Of a stretch of DNA of 64,000 nt, positions 33,890 through 46,219 are shown piece by piece. This DNA comes from Bubalus kerabau (Eukaryota > Chordata > Mammalia > Artiodactyla > Bovidae), in contig NC_073646.1 of assembly GCF_029407905.1 (NCBI RefSeq), forward strand, positions 19,610,001 to 19,674,000. The letters run 5' to 3'. The notes under the pieces are model-generated. The model made no database searches and was not told where the DNA came from. It saw nothing but the letters and a program-made list of their open reading frames with translations. A program made the position numbers and the translations under genes. Numbering within the stretch: position 1 is the stretch's first letter; every line of letters begins with the position of its first letter.

Positions 33890-34130
33890 AATATTTATTA
33901 ATAGTAATAATCTTTTAAGTCCATTGCATGTAATGAGGAGACTGACATGAATTATCACTTTTAACCAACTATAACTCTATGAGCAAGAAAATATAATCTT
34001 CACTTTACAGGGGGATAAACTGAACAAAGTTTAAGGGATTTGGCCTGAGGTCACACAGCCAATCTATAAAGGTAAGGGATTCAAACCCAGGAGTCTGATT
34101 CTAAACTCATCATATTACATCACTGGTCTC
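33890..34130 (-). repeat. MIR SINE remnant
   Basis: It contains AACTCTATGAGCAAGAAAAT, CTTTACAGGGGGATAAACTG, GGCCTGAGGTCACACAGCCA and TTCAAACCCAGGAGTCTG. This is the classic reverse MIR layout. Confidence 0.75.
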
Positions 34131-34149
34131 ACTACTTACTGTTCTTCGC

Positions 34150-34359
34150 TATGCTGTTCCAGGTGGCATAGTGGTAAAGAATCTGCCTGCCAATGCAGCA
34201 GACACAAGACACAGGTTCAGTACCTGGGTCGAGAAGATCCCCTGGAATAGGAAATGGCAATCCACTCGAGTATGCTTGCCTGGAAAATTTCATGAACAGA
34301 AGAGACTGGCGGGCTACAGTTCATGGTCACAAAGAGTCAGACACAACTGAGTAACTGAA
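34150..34359 (+). repeat. Bov-tA SINE
   Basis: The head is TTCCAGGTGGCATAGTGGTA and the tail AGACACAACTGAGTAACTGA. The next SINE was inserted right at its 3' end. Confidence 0.9.
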
Positions 34360-34368
34360 CATACACAC

Positions 34369-34642
34369 TGCTGCTGCTAAGTCGCTTCAGTCGTGTCCGA
34401 CTCTAGGTGACCCCATAGATGGCAGCCCACCAGGCTCCACCATCCCTGGGATTCTCCAGGCAAGAACACTGGAGTGGGTTGCCATTTCCTTCTCCAATGC
34501 ATGAAAGTGAAAGGTGAAAGTGAAGTCGCTCAGTCGTGTCCGACTCTTAGCAACCCCATGGACTGCAGCCTACCAGGCTCCTCCGTCCATGGGATTTTCC
34601 AAGCAAGAGTACTGGAGTGGGGTGCCATTGCCTTCTCCGGGG
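34369..34642 (-). repeat. BovA2 dimeric SINE with target-site duplication
   Basis: Complete dimer from (TGC)n at 34369 to CCTTCTCC on the + strand. CATACACAC at 34360-34368 and 34643-34651 is a 9-bp duplication, so it landed at the tail of the neighbouring Bov-tA. Confidence 0.94.
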
Positions 34643-34654
34643 CATACACACACA

Positions 34655-35153
34655 TGCCAGGATATACTCTTCCCCTAAGGAGACGATGATGGCCCAAGAA
34701 GAAAAAATACATTATCAATACGTGATTGTACTCCAGAGGTACTGAGTCAGTAGGATCAGAGTAAAGTCTCAGGAAGCCTTCAGTTCTGGTCTGGGATATC
34801 CCTAAGTGATGTATGCCCTTGAACAAGTCTCTTAACCTCTCTGAGTTTCCATGTTCCCAACATTAAAATCCTTTGAAGTCTAACATTCTGGGACCACCTT
34901 TATTTTTTGACATGCAAAGACGCTGAAGTTCTAAATTTGCAAGCCTTCTGAGGACAGGGCTTTCGCCTCCTCAGTGAATAGCTTTCATACTTCTTGCCCA
35001 AGCCTACTAGAGCCAAAGGAAAATGGGAAAGTCAGTCTATTCCAATCTGAACAAGAGGTGAAAGGTGACACTGTTTTTGCACCCTTCCCTCTCTTAATCA
35101 TCTTAGTTTGACCTCTGCAGGCTAAGAAAAAGGCCCTGACATATAACATATGG
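34655..35153. other. Intron stretch with a possible MIR
   Basis: Bases 34760-34870 (TTCTGGTCTGGGATATCCCT, then AACAAGTCTCTTAACCTC) resemble a forward MIR. The rest is unrecognised. Confidence 0.5.
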
Positions 35154-35365
35154 GCTTCCCAGGTGGCATTAGTGGTAAAGAAACCGCCTGCCAATGCAGG
35201 AGATGCAAGAGATGTGTTCAACCCCTGAGTGTGGAAGATCCCCTAGAATAGGAAATGGCACCCCACTCCAGCATTCTTGTCTGGAAAATTCCATGGGCAG
35301 AGGAGCCTGGCAAACTAGTCTAGGGGGTCACAAAGAGTCAAACACAAGACTAAGAACAAGCACAG
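35154..35365 (+). repeat. Bov-tA SINE
   Basis: The head is GCTTCCCAGGTGGCATTAGT and the end is CAAAGAGTCAAACACAAGAC. Confidence 0.9.
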
Positions 35366-35551
35366 GTGATACAGAAAATAGAGCAAGCTGGCTCATTGTT
35401 GTACCTGGTTGGGAGCTTAAAAAAAAAATGAGGCAAATGCTGGTACCAAAAGCCAATGTCAGCAAGGCACCTGAGGTCTACTCTGATGACTTCTTTGAAA
35501 GAAGGAAATGATCCAGTCCACCTCTCCCATTTGTTCCCACCTAGAGTCTAT

Positions 35552-35812
35552 GGCACCCCACTCCAGTACTCTTGCCTGGAAAATCCCATGGACGGAGGAG
35601 CCAGGTAGGCTGCAGTCCATGGGGTTGTGAAGAGTCTGATGCTTACTGAGCGACTTCACTTTCACTTTTCACTTTCATGCATTGGAGAAGGAAATGGCAA
35701 CCCACCCCAGTGTTCTTGCCTGGAGAATCCCAAGGACGGGGGAGCCTGGTGGGCTGCCGTCTCTGGGGTCACACAGAGTCGGACACGACTGAAGTGACTT
35801 AGCACCAGCACC
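35552..35812 (+). repeat. BovA2 dimeric SINE with target-site duplication
   Basis: The only BovA2 dimer in forward orientation here. It starts GGCACCCCACTCCAGTACTC and ends GACTTAGCACCAGCACC. AGAGTCTAT at 35543-35551 and 35813-35821 is its 9-bp duplication. Confidence 0.94.
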
Positions 35813-35821
35813 AGAGTCTAT

Positions 35822-37029
35822 TCAGAAGCAAGACGCCACTAGCAAATGTTAGTGCTTTTATATATTACAGCAGTAAGAAACCCATCTTTCCAACTTTCAT
35901 CCAAACAATTTGTATAGCTAATTGGGCACATGTTTTTACTTCTTACTATATATGCCAGACACCCAGCTGCCAGGGGCTGAAGCAGCTATAGTGGCAAAAG
36001 CCATACCCCTGAGGAGTCTCAAAGCAAGACCACAAGAGTCTCTTGATGCCAACTGGCAGATGTAGATGCTGAATGACCTAAGAAACAGTCGGGAAATGGG
36101 TAGTATCCATTTCTAAACTACCTCTTAGAAAGTAAACTTGCAAAAATAACAAACAAGGAGGAAAGACTGGAGGGAGTACTTTAAACTCCAAGGTCTTCTG
36201 CTTTCTGTCATTTGGCACTTACAAGATCACCTTTGGAGATTAGGTCTTACCTAGAGCTACTTGGGAGAAAAAGCTGTTCCCTCTGCCAAAGCAAATGAGG
36301 CGTGTCTGCTATTTTCATGCTTTTAAGACTTTTTGTCCTAAAATGTACTGCAAGCTGCAAGCTAAGACAGCAGTTCCAGTTAGGGATGGATAGGAACACA
36401 TGACTTTCTAAATCCACCAATCTCAAAACTACAAAAAGAAGAGGAGGATGGGGGAAAACAGGGAGGAAGGAAGGGAAGATAATTTTTTTTAAAAAGAAAA
36501 TAAACCAATTGGTTATATTTCTGTAAAATAATCAGGTCACAGGACTAAGACCAGTTAGCTTTGTACAAAATAATTTCTCTCTTCTTTTTGAAGGATTCTT
36601 ATGTTCCTTACCTTGCATACTTCAAATATACTGAGAATATATATGCAACTGAGGTCTGAGGACTGAGGCCACTGTGGGCTGGCCAGAACAAATACTACTT
36701 GCCAAATTCAACAAAGTCAATACATACATATTATAAAGTTCCCAAATACCAAAGAATCAAGCATTTTTGGTCTCTGGGTTCCAGAGCTGCTACATATTTA
36801 ATCCCACATGACTCAAAATGACCAAAAAAGAGCTGAATTATTTTAGTGACCCACACTTGGAATATTTTTGCTGTCACTATTGATCTGGACAAGTCTGACT
36901 GTACACTTATGTGCAAAGTGGACATCATAAGGGGTATCAGATTTCTAAGCTGGTTACTCTCCGTGTTTCTGCACCAGCTTTTTCATTAGCTAAATTTACT
37001 GTTTACAGAGGGCCGTCTTGGGTTTATGT
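35822..37029. other. Intron stretch, nothing recognised
   Basis: 1.2 kb without a named repeat. A purine-rich run (GAAGAGGAGGATGGGGGAAA and on) lies at 36435-36505. Confidence 0.5.
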
Positions 37030-37912
37030 TCCATCAATTCAGTTCAGTCGCTCAGTAGTGTCCCCATGGACTTTGTGGCCCCATGGACTGCAGCACTCCA
37101 GACTTCCCTGTCCATCATCGACTCCCGGAGCTTACTCAAACTCATGTCCATTGAGTCGGTGATGCCATACAACCATCGCATCCTCTGTCATCTTCTCCTC
37201 CCACCTTCAATCTTTCCCAGCATCAGGGTCTTTTCTAATGAGTCAGTTCTTCACATCAGGTGGCCAAAGTATTGGAGTTTCAGCTTCAGCATCAGTCCTT
37301 CCAATGAATATTCGGGACTGACTTCCTTTAGGATAGACAGGTTGGATCTCCTTGCAGTCCAAGGGACTCTCAAGAGTCTTCTCCAACACCACAGCTCAAA
37401 AGCATCAATTCTTCAGCTTTCTTTGCAGTACAACTCTCACATCCATACATGACTACTGGAAAAACCATAGCTTTGACTAGACAGACCTTTGTTGACAAAG
37501 TAATGTTTGTGCTTTTTAATATGCTGTATAGGTTGATCATGGCTTTCCTTCCAAGGAGCAAGCATCTTTTAATTTCATGGATGCAGACACCATCTGCAGT
37601 GATTTTGGAGCTCAAAGAAATAAAGTCTGTCACTGTTTCCATTGTTTCCCCATCTATTTGCCATGAAATGATGGGACCAGATGCCATGATCTTAGTGTTC
37701 TGAATGTTGAGCTTTAAGCCAACTTTTTCACTCTCCTCTTTCACTTTCATCAGAGGCTCTTAGTTCTTTTTCACTTTCTGCCATAAGGGTGGTGTCATCT
37801 GCATATCTGAGGTTATTGAAATTTCTTCTGGCAGTCTTGATTCCAGCTTGTGCTTCATCCAGCCCTGCATTTCACATGATGTACTCTGCATATAAGTTAA
37901 TAAGCAGGGTGA
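37030..37912 (-). mobile_element. BovB LINE, 5'-truncated 3' end
   Basis: On the minus strand it covers the C-terminal part of the reverse transcriptase region and the 3' tail. A 126-codon frame (37370-37750) includes LVKAMVFPVVMYGCES. It is truncated before the YADD motif region near 37912. Confidence 0.93.
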
Positions 37913-38619
37913 AATATACTTTTTAACTCTGGTTTTAGCTTGCAGCTCATCCTCAGAATACAGGCCTCATTAGGTCAAACTGAAAGTAAAACCACTGGTT
38001 AGGCACCAACTGCCTGCTTCCAATCAGCATATGGTACGAGCTATCCCAGACATCTACCAGATAATTTACATTTACTAGACAATCATTCCTCAAACACCCA
38101 ATCACCACATCAACTGTTCACTTTTCAGTCACCTGTAGAATTCAGTAGTTACTGACGAAAAAGAGTTAACTGGAGTTGAGATATGGTCTTTGTATCTAAG
38201 AAAGGCAAGAAAGGAAACTATGAAACGAGTCAAAAGATGAGAAAGGAATCCAATATAAAGATGATAAATGACTGCATGCAACTGTCTTCTCAGAGGGGCA
38301 CCTGAATGACCACAAATGTACAGATGTAGTTTCTAGAGCCACATTTCTTCTAAACAGCTCTCATGTTCATCACATGGTAACAAATGTGAGGTTTGCTAAC
38401 ATATAAATGTTTGCTAATTCTTAAAAAAAAAAAAAATCCAAATTCATTAAGGCCACATTTATCATTTTTTTCCAGAGATCCATGATGGAAGCTGATTGCT
38501 AAATCTTAGTAGATAAGAAAAGGAAGAGGGACAGAAAAAAGATCTGTATAATAAAAGAATATCTTTTTCAATTACATCAGCAAGCTGGTCAGAGAAGTAA
38601 GACCACTAAGGCTTTATTT
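37913..38619. other. Intron stretch, nothing recognised
   Basis: A unique block, including an A13 run near 38420. Confidence 0.5.
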
Positions 38620-39480
38620 CCCACTGCAAAATTCAAAACCATTACACAGTTATTCTGTAAAGTTTAGAAAATATGGAGTACCATAAAGAGAAAAAGTCCC
38701 CTAGTACCCCACCATCTGCCACTTCCCAGGTGGCTCAGTGGTAAAGAATCCTCCTGCTAATGTAAGAGATTCTGGTTCGACCCATCTTGGGAAGATCTCC
38801 TGGAAAAAGAAATGGCAACCCACTCCAGTATTCTTGCCTGGGAAATCCCATGGACAGAGAAGCCTGGGAGGCTACAGTTCATGGGGGTCCCAAAAGAGTT
38901 GAACACAACTTACCGACACAATCCCTTCACCTAAATTAGTATTTTGGAATATATCCTTTCAGTGGTCTATATAAGCATATAGGTGGCACACATAAATAAA
39001 TACATGCATGTTCATAGTACACATATCCAACTTTTAAACAAAACTGAGTCATAATGTACATTCTATTTTGCAAACTGTTTTGAAAACACTTTTTCATATA
39101 AATCTTCCCTCATCAAATGCTTTAAAAGAGCTGAAAATCAATGGCCGTACTACCAAGACTGTGGCAGTATTACCACTGACACACCAGCTATTTCACATAA
39201 CCCATAAACTATTTATTGCCTACGACTTCAATCTGTCAAACAAAAATTTGGTGCTACACTACAGAAGGGTTGCAGAAAGGTTGACTCTCTGTTAAAACAT
39301 ATTTAATTGCCAGATAGGTCTTTCATTGACAATTTGACAGTTTAAACTCTAATGGTGGGACATTTAGTTTGCTTCCAACAGTTCACTATTATAAACAATA
39401 TTGGGATAATAAACGGAATATGCAGCTAAAATTCAGCTCCTGAGAATAAACTCCCAGAAGTGGAACAACAGATCAAAGAC
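38620..39480 (+). repeat. Ancient L1 (L1M-type) 3' remnant, split by a SINE
   Basis: TTCTATTTTGCAAACTGTTT, a CACTATTATAAACAATATTG block and an ACTCCCAGAAGTGGAACAAC block match the order of L1 3' regions. A Bov-tA lies inside it at 38720-38925. It is strongly diverged. Confidence 0.55.
38720..38925 (+). repeat. Bov-tA SINE
   Basis: The head is ACTTCCCAGGTGGCTCAGTG and the tail GAACACAACTTACCGACACA. It is nested in the old L1 remnant. Confidence 0.92.
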
Positions 39481-39517
39481 TATGCAAAAACATATTATAA
39501 GTGTATGTGTCTGTGTA

Positions 39518-39718
39518 TGAAAAGTGAAAGTATTAGTCACTCAGTGTCTGCCTCTTTGCAACCCCATGGACTGCAGCCCAAGTGCCTCTGTCCACAGAGT
39601 TCTCCAGGCAAGAATACTGGAGTGGGTTGCCATGCCCTTCTCCAGGGGATCTTCCTGACCCAGGGATTGAACCTGGTTCTCTGGTACTGCAGAAAGGTTC
39701 TTTATCAGCTGAGTCACC
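39518..39718 (-). repeat. Bov-tA SINE
   Basis: On the + strand it runs from AAAAGTGAAAGTATTAGTCA to GGTTCTTTATCAGCTGAGTC, which is the reverse layout. Confidence 0.92.
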
Positions 39719-40209
39719 ACATAAAATCAATCTGAATTCAAAAAAAGTAGTGTCAGCTTACATAATGGGACTGGACTGGGAGTGTGTATTTCTCCCAACA
39801 TCACCTGGTAATATGTCAACTAATTCAATTTCTTAAAAAAAAACAAAACCCAACTCCTTACCAAAAGTACTTTTAGACATTATATTTTAGGGAAAATATC
39901 CAACTGCCAGAGGAGGATGGAAAACAGGAGAGACCATTTGTTTCATTATAAATTGCATCGAAAGACTGACAAATCCAACAATTTTAGCTCCAAGGATTTC
40001 AAGACAGTACTGTTAAATGATGGGGGTGGGGTGCAGAGCAGGGGACAGAAAGTGATTAATCATGTTTCAATAATATCTAAATTCCAGATTTATTCTTTCA
40101 AAAGAAAATGAACCTTTCCCCATGTCCCATACACACACAAAAAAGATAAAGACCATCTAATGAAAAACAGTCTAATGATAATAATAGGTCTAATGAATAA
40201 TAGTCCCCT
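39719..40209. other. Intron stretch, nothing recognised
   Basis: No exon or named repeat. Confidence 0.5.
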
Positions 40210-40220
40210 TATCATAAGTT

Positions 40221-40476
40221 GAAACTCCAAAACTTTGGCCACCTCATGCGAAGAGTTGACTCACTGGGAAAGACCCTAATGCTGGGAAGGATTGGGGGCA
40301 GGAGGAGAAGGGGACGACAGAGGATGAGATGGCTGGATGGCATCACCGACTTGATGGACATGGGTTTGGGGTGGACTCTGGGAGTTGGTGATGGACAGGG
40401 AGGCCTGGCGTGCTGCAATTCACAGCGTGGCAAAGAGTCAGACACAACTGAGCGACTGAACTGAACTGAATGGAAC
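40221..40476 (+). mobile_element. BovB LINE 3' end with target-site duplication
   Basis: Only the last ~255 bases of BovB (CTTTGGCCACCTCATGCGAA to GAGCGACTGAACTGAACTGA). TATCATAAGTT at 40210-40220 and 40477-40487 is an exact 11-bp duplication, so this is a short 5'-truncated insertion. Confidence 0.95.
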
Positions 40477-40487
40477 TATCATAAGTT

Positions 40488-42052
40488 TAGCATTGGGGGT
40501 AGAAGGGTCTGACCTATATATTCAGGTTCAACCCATGGAGTTGAACCTGAGTGAATCACATGCCCAGGGAGCAAGAATTTCATTCAAATGGAACTATGGT
40601 GTACTTAAAATGGTTAATAGTCTGGATTCAGACCACAGACTTAATTAATATATGGCCTTTTAGCTTCAGACTGGATCAAAGGCTTGCAGCAGAGACTCAT
40701 CTGCTCCCCCAGCATCCAGGTTCTTCATCAGTTGGCCACTCATTTTCTTCACTAGAAAGATCCAACTCCCTCACTCTTAGTCATTCATGTTGGGTAAGTT
40801 CACATAATGAACTATGTGACTCAAGCCCACCAAAGTCTCCCTATGCCCTTGGCTTTCAACAACTGGGTCAGGAATATGCAGGAGACCTAAGTCAGACAAA
40901 GTGAATCTTAGCACTAAAAGCAAGGAAGGTTGGAGCTGCTTTGGTCTTCTTATCAGGAAGAAAGAGCACCGAAGAAAATAATAATGCCTATCCAAGGGTC
41001 ACTGTGAGGGTTAAACTGTCTCTTCTTATCAGATGGGTCTCAATTTAAATGCGTGTAAGACACAAGAATAAAACCAGTGCCAAGAGACAAAATCAGTTTT
41101 TTAAAGGCATTATTTGAACCCAGAATCCAACTGTACCTAAAGTCAGATCAAAGCCTGAACCTCACAGTTGTATGAGCCAGTTAATTCTCCTTTAGCATAA
41201 GCCAGATGCCAGTTTTCCTGTCACAACTGAAACAGTCCCGACCAAGACACAACTATGTCACTCAGATCTATTTACAGAGCAAAGAAACAGAAGATCTGAT
41301 ACCATGGTCAGAGACCAACTTAGCAGGCCACAGTTTCAACCAAATATATCAAGAGACTTCTTAGCTGAACACTAGGACCAATGATCCCAAACTTGAGCAA
41401 ATTGTAAAATCGCATGACAACTGGGTGGACCATGAGGATGCTATTTGAAAGATGATATGACTAAGAGAAAAAGAATCTTTCTTGCAATTCTTACCATCTT
41501 AAGCCTCCTTCAAGCAAAAGTACCACAGAGCACTTTGAGCTGCTTTATCCTACTGTGTATGCTTCTGTCATCTTCACGTTTCCAAGGAAGAACTTCCTCC
41601 CAGCACTCAGACAACCACGTGAATGACTGCAAAGTAAAAACTCCTGTAAGTCTTTCCCTATGCAGTAACATGATCAATCTTCTGACTAACATAGGCTACT
41701 GGATCTAAACCACATCCTATGAAACTGAAAGACCAGACCTGACCAGAACTTTGCTACTCTCTTGGTTTCAATTACTATTACGGAAACAATTTCTCTTTGG
41801 TGTCAAGTACTAAAAAGTCTATTTAGAAAGTATTCAGGTTTTGAAGACAGTGATAGGAAATGCTCACGTTAGTGTGTCTTTATTGGAAATATAGTCCCTG
41901 TAGGTTGAAACCTGAGGCCCCAATGTTTGGACCTTTTTTTCCTTTTTTTTTTGGTCAAGTTTCTTATTTCACAAATGTGCACTCATATGGCATGAGACCA
42001 AAGGGTACATTAATGAGGGTAAAGATAAGCAGATAATTAAATTAAAAATATA
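40488..42052. other. Intron stretch, nothing recognised
   Basis: 1.6 kb without a named repeat; the open frames of 60-117 codons have no family resemblance. Confidence 0.5.
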
Positions 42053-44427
42053 GGGGACTGGAATGCAAAAGTAGGAAGTCAAGAGATCCCTGGAGTAACA
42101 GGCACGTTTGTTCTTGGAGTACAAAATGAAGCAGGGCAAACGCTAACAGAGTTTTGCTAGAGAAGGCACCAGTCATGGCAAACACCCTCTTCCAACAACA
42201 CAAGAGACAATTTTACACATGGACATCACCAGATGGTCAATATTGAAATCAGATTGATTATATTCTTTGCAGCCGAAGATGGAGACGCTCTATACACTCA
42301 GCAAAAACAAGACCGGGAGCTGACTGTGGCTCAGATCAAGAACTCCTTACTGCCAAATTCAGACTTGAACAAAGTAGGGAAAACCACTAGACCATTCAGG
42401 TATGACCTAAATCAAATCCCTTATGATTATACAGTGGAAGTAACAAATAGATTCAAGGGATTAGATCTGATAGACATACTGCCCGTAGAACTATGGACAG
42501 AGAGGTTTGTGACACTGTACAGGAGGCAGTGATCAAGACCATCCCCTAGAAGAAATGCAAAAAGGCAAAATGGTTGTCTGAGGAGGCCTTACAAATAGCT
42601 GAGAAAAGAAGAGAAGTGAAAGGCAAAGGAGAAAAGGAAAGATATATCCATTTGAATGCAGAGTTCCTAAGAATAGCAAGGAGAGAAGAAAGGCTTCCTA
42701 AGAGAACAATGCAAAGAAATAGAGGAAAGCAACAGGATGGGAAAGACTAGAGATCTCTTCAAGAAAATCAGAGATACCAAGGGAACATTTCATGCAAAAA
42801 TGGGCACAATAAAGGACAGAAATGGTATGGCCCTAACAGAAGCAGAAGATATTAAGAAGCAGTGGCAAGAATACACAGAAGAACTGTACAAAAAAGATCT
42901 TAATGACTCAGATAACCATGCTAATGTGATCACTAACCTAGAGCCAGACATCCTGGAGTGCTAAGTCAAGGGGGCCTTAGAAAGCATCACTATGAACAAA
43001 GCGAGTGGAGGTGATGGAATTCCAGTTGAGCTATTTCAAATCCTAAAAGATGATGCTGTGGAAGTGCTGCACTCAATATGCAAGCAAATTTGGGAAACTC
43101 AATCGTGACTACAGGACTGTAAAAGGTCAGTATTCATTCCAATTCCAAAGAAGTACAATGCCAAAGAATGTTCACACTACTGCATGATTGCATTCATTCC
43201 ATATGCTAGTAAGGTAATGCTCAAAATTCTCCAAGTGAGGCTTCAGCAGTACATGAACCAAGAATTTCCAGATGTACAAGTTGGATTTAGAAAAGGCAGA
43301 GGACCCAGAGATCAAATTTTCGAAATCTGTTGAATCATAGAAAAAGCAAGGGAATTCCAGAAAAAACATCTAATTCTGCTTCACTGACTATGCTGAAGTC
43401 CTTGACTATGGATCACAACAAACTATGGAAAATTCTTCAAGAGATGGGAATAACAGACCACCTTACCTACTTCCTGAGAAACCTGTATGCAGTCCAAGAA
43501 TGGACTGGTTCCAAATTGGGAAAGGAGTACATCAAAGTTGTATATTGTCACCAGGCTTATTTAACATATATGCAGAGTACATCATGAGATGTACTTGTGC
43601 TGGATGAAGCACAAGCTGGAATCAAGACTGCCAGGAGAAATATCAATAACCTCAGATATGTAGATGACACTACCCTTATGGCAGAAAGCCAAGACAAACT
43701 GAAGAGCCTCTGATGAAAGTGAAAGAGGAGAGTGAAAAAGCTAGCTTAAAACCCAAAATTCAGAAAACTAAGATCTGGCATCTGGCCCCATCACTTCATG
43801 GCAAATAGATAGGGAAACAACAAAAACAGTGACAGACTTTATTTTCTTGGGCTCCAAAATCACTGAGAAAGGTGACTGCAGCCATGAAATTAAAAGACAC
43901 TTGCTCCTTGGAAGAAAAGCTATGACAAACCTAGACAGCATACTAAAAACCACAGACATTACTTTGCTGACAAAGGTCTGTCTAGTCAAAGCTGTGGTTT
44001 TTCCAGTTGCCATGTACGGATGTGAGAGTTGGATAAAAGGCTGAGTGCCAAAGAATTAATGCTTTTGAACTGTAGTGATGGAGCTTCTTGAGAGTCCCTT
44101 GGACTACAAGGAGATCAAACCAGTCAGTTCTAAAGGAAATCAGTCCTGAATATTCATTGGAAGGAGTAATGCTGAAGCTGAAACTCCAATACTTTGGCCA
44201 CCAGATGAGAAGAGCTGACTCACTAGAAAAGACCCTGATGTTGGGAAAGACTGAAGGCAGGAGGAGAAGGGGATGACAGAGGAGGAGATGGTTGGGTGGC
44301 AACACCAACTCAATGGACATGAGTTGGAGCAAGTTCCGTGAGATAGTGAAGGACAGGCAAGTGTGGCATGCTGTAGACCATGGGGCCGCAAAGAGTTGAA
44401 TAGACTGAGCAACTGAACTGAATGGTC
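42053..44427 (+). mobile_element. BovB LINE, 5'-truncated
   Basis: It begins within the endonuclease (GGGGACTGGAATGCAAAAGT) and runs to the 3' tail (GAGCAACTGAACTGAATGG). The catalytic-site motif is changed to LRYVDDTTLMA near 43655, and stops are frequent. Confidence 0.93.
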
Positions 44428-44448
44428 ATTTGCAATGCTTTCTATTAA

Positions 44449-44463
44449 AACTCTGCCCTAGCA
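44449..44463 (+). repeat. Left target-site duplication of the TIMM44 retropseudogene
   Basis: AACTCTGCCCTAGCA occurs here and again at 46205-46219. The sequence just upstream, TATTAAAA, fits the L1 endonuclease cleavage preference (TT|AAAA). Confidence 0.93.
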
Positions 44464-46204
44464 CACAGGATCCTCCACCATGGCAGCGGCAGTGCTGTGG
44501 GCAGGCTGGTGCTGCTGCCCACAGAGATATTTTGGCAGCAGAGTCCATCTCCTGTCCAGCCACAATCTAGGGGCACTACCCCATGGTACCTACCAGCTGC
44601 CCAGCCGAGGGGAGAGCTAACCCTGTCCAAATCCTATTCCTCTGGAAACAGAAAAGGGTTTCTCTCTGGTTTGCTCAATAAAATCAAAGAGGAATTAGCC
44701 AAAAACAAAGAAATGAAAGAAAGTATAAAAAAGTTCCGAAACAAGGCCAAGAACCTGGAAGAGTCAGATGTGTTCCAGGAAGCCAGGAGGAAATAAAAAC
44801 CACTGAACTGAAAACCCAGAGGACAAGCGAGGTGATCAGGAAGAAGCTAGGGGGAGATCATGGGCATTGTCAAGGAGAGTCTTGACGAAGTCAGTAAAAG
44901 TGACCTTGGCAGAAATATCAAAAAGAGAGTGGAAACAGCAGCCAAGACCGCCAAGCAGTCTGCCAAATTGGTATCCAAAGGTGGGGAGAAGCTCGGCTGG
45001 ACAACTGCCTTCAAAGCCCTCTCCCAGGGCGTGGAGTCTGTCAAGAAGATCGACGAGAGCATCCTGGGACAGACCGGGCCCTACTGGTGGCCTGAGCGGC
45101 CCTGGAAAAGGAAGGAGTTCGACGGAGAGAAATTCAAGGAAGAGAAAATGTTTGAGGGCAACGAGGAGGCACTGGGGGTCGTGCTACACAAGGACTCCAA
45201 GTGTTACCAGCAGTAGGAGGACTTCAGGGACAACAATGTGGTGTTTAATCGGTTCTTCAAGATGAAAATGAAATATGATGAGAGCGACGCCGCCTTCATC
45301 CGGGCATCTGGCGTACTGAAAGACAAGATCACAGGCTTGCTGGGAGGCCTGTTCTCGAAGATGGAGATGTCAGAGGTGCTCAGAGATCCTGCGTGTAGAC
45401 CTCACCATCAATAAGCACTGCTTCCTGTAGCAGTGCGAGAACAACATCATCCCCAACGTTCTGGATTCATGATTTCCCAGGAGCTTGACATTCTCGAAGA
45501 CTGGTGCTATGAAGCTATCTACAGCCAACTGGCCAACCTGATCCAGCAGGCCAAGGGTTTGGCCCTCCAGTTGCACTCCTGTATCGTGGACATTGACAAC
45601 ATCGATATGGCCATGGGCACGATGATGGAGCAAGGGCCTGTGCTGATCATCCCCTTCCAGGCCCAGATGGTGATGCTGATCAAGAACTGCAAAGGCAAGG
45701 TGGTCGAGGGCGACCTGGAGACGGTACTGCAAATGCTGTTCGTGTGGATGCTCTGCCAAGACAAGGACGAGCTAAACCCCTACGTGGCCGGGCAGCTCCT
45801 GGACATCTCCGCCTCCAGCACAAAGCAGGTCCTTTGAGCACGGTGGCCATGCCCGGGCCCTCCGGGACTGACGCTCACTGAGGACACGTGGGGGACTGGC
45901 GTCTACCTGCAGCAGCAAGACTTCTGTCAGCTCTGCCCCCACTCTGCCAGGCCGGCTGCAACACCAGATGGATGGGGTGGGAGGGTAGGGGGCTGCATCA
46001 GCCCCTGGCCCAGTGGCAGGTTGCTGGCCAGAAGGCTCCAGACCAGGCACTCCTTCCCAGGACTGAGCAGTGGGGCCTGGGCCCACTAGCCACATCAGCG
46101 ATGCCATTTTATCTCGTTTTTTAAAAAAAATAGTGCCCTTGTTATCCTGTATAGAAGCAGAGATTTGTAAATAATAAATCACCAAAGTGAAAAACAACAA
46201 CAAC
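44464..46204 (+). pseudogene. TIMM44P: TIMM44 processed retropseudogene
   Basis: An intronless copy of TIMM44 mRNA; the parent protein is a matrix-side subunit of the TIM23 import motor that tethers mtHsp70. ATG is at 44480-44482. The first segment reads MAAAVLWAGWCC and continues in + frame to GELTLSKSYSSGNRKGFLSG. A stop and frameshift follow near 44794, then a second segment (44860-45216, with KSDLGRNIKKRVE and EEALGVVLHKDSK), a TAG where Trp is expected (45214), and a final segment (45433-45837) ending DISASSTKQVL. The 3' UTR has AATAAA at 46173-46178, then an A-rich tail (AAAACAACAACAAC). Stops, frameshifts and a target-site duplication identify it as a dead retrocopy. It is antisense to DCUN1D3. 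Confidence 0.95.
46173..46178 (+). terminator. Retrocopied polyadenylation signal of the TIMM44 pseudogene
   Basis: AATAAA lies about 20 bases before the A-rich tail, as in the parental mRNA. It is a relic of retrotransposition. Confidence 0.8.
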
Positions 46205-46219
46205 AACTCTGCCCTAGCA
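46205..46219 (+). repeat. Right target-site duplication of the TIMM44 retropseudogene
   Basis: An exact copy of 44449-44463, directly after the A-rich tail. Confidence 0.93.

Noticed and set aside
44867..45265. 132-codon ORF overlapping the TIMM44 retrocopy
   Set aside because: A shadow frame of the pseudogene; the TIMM44-like residues are in the other frame.
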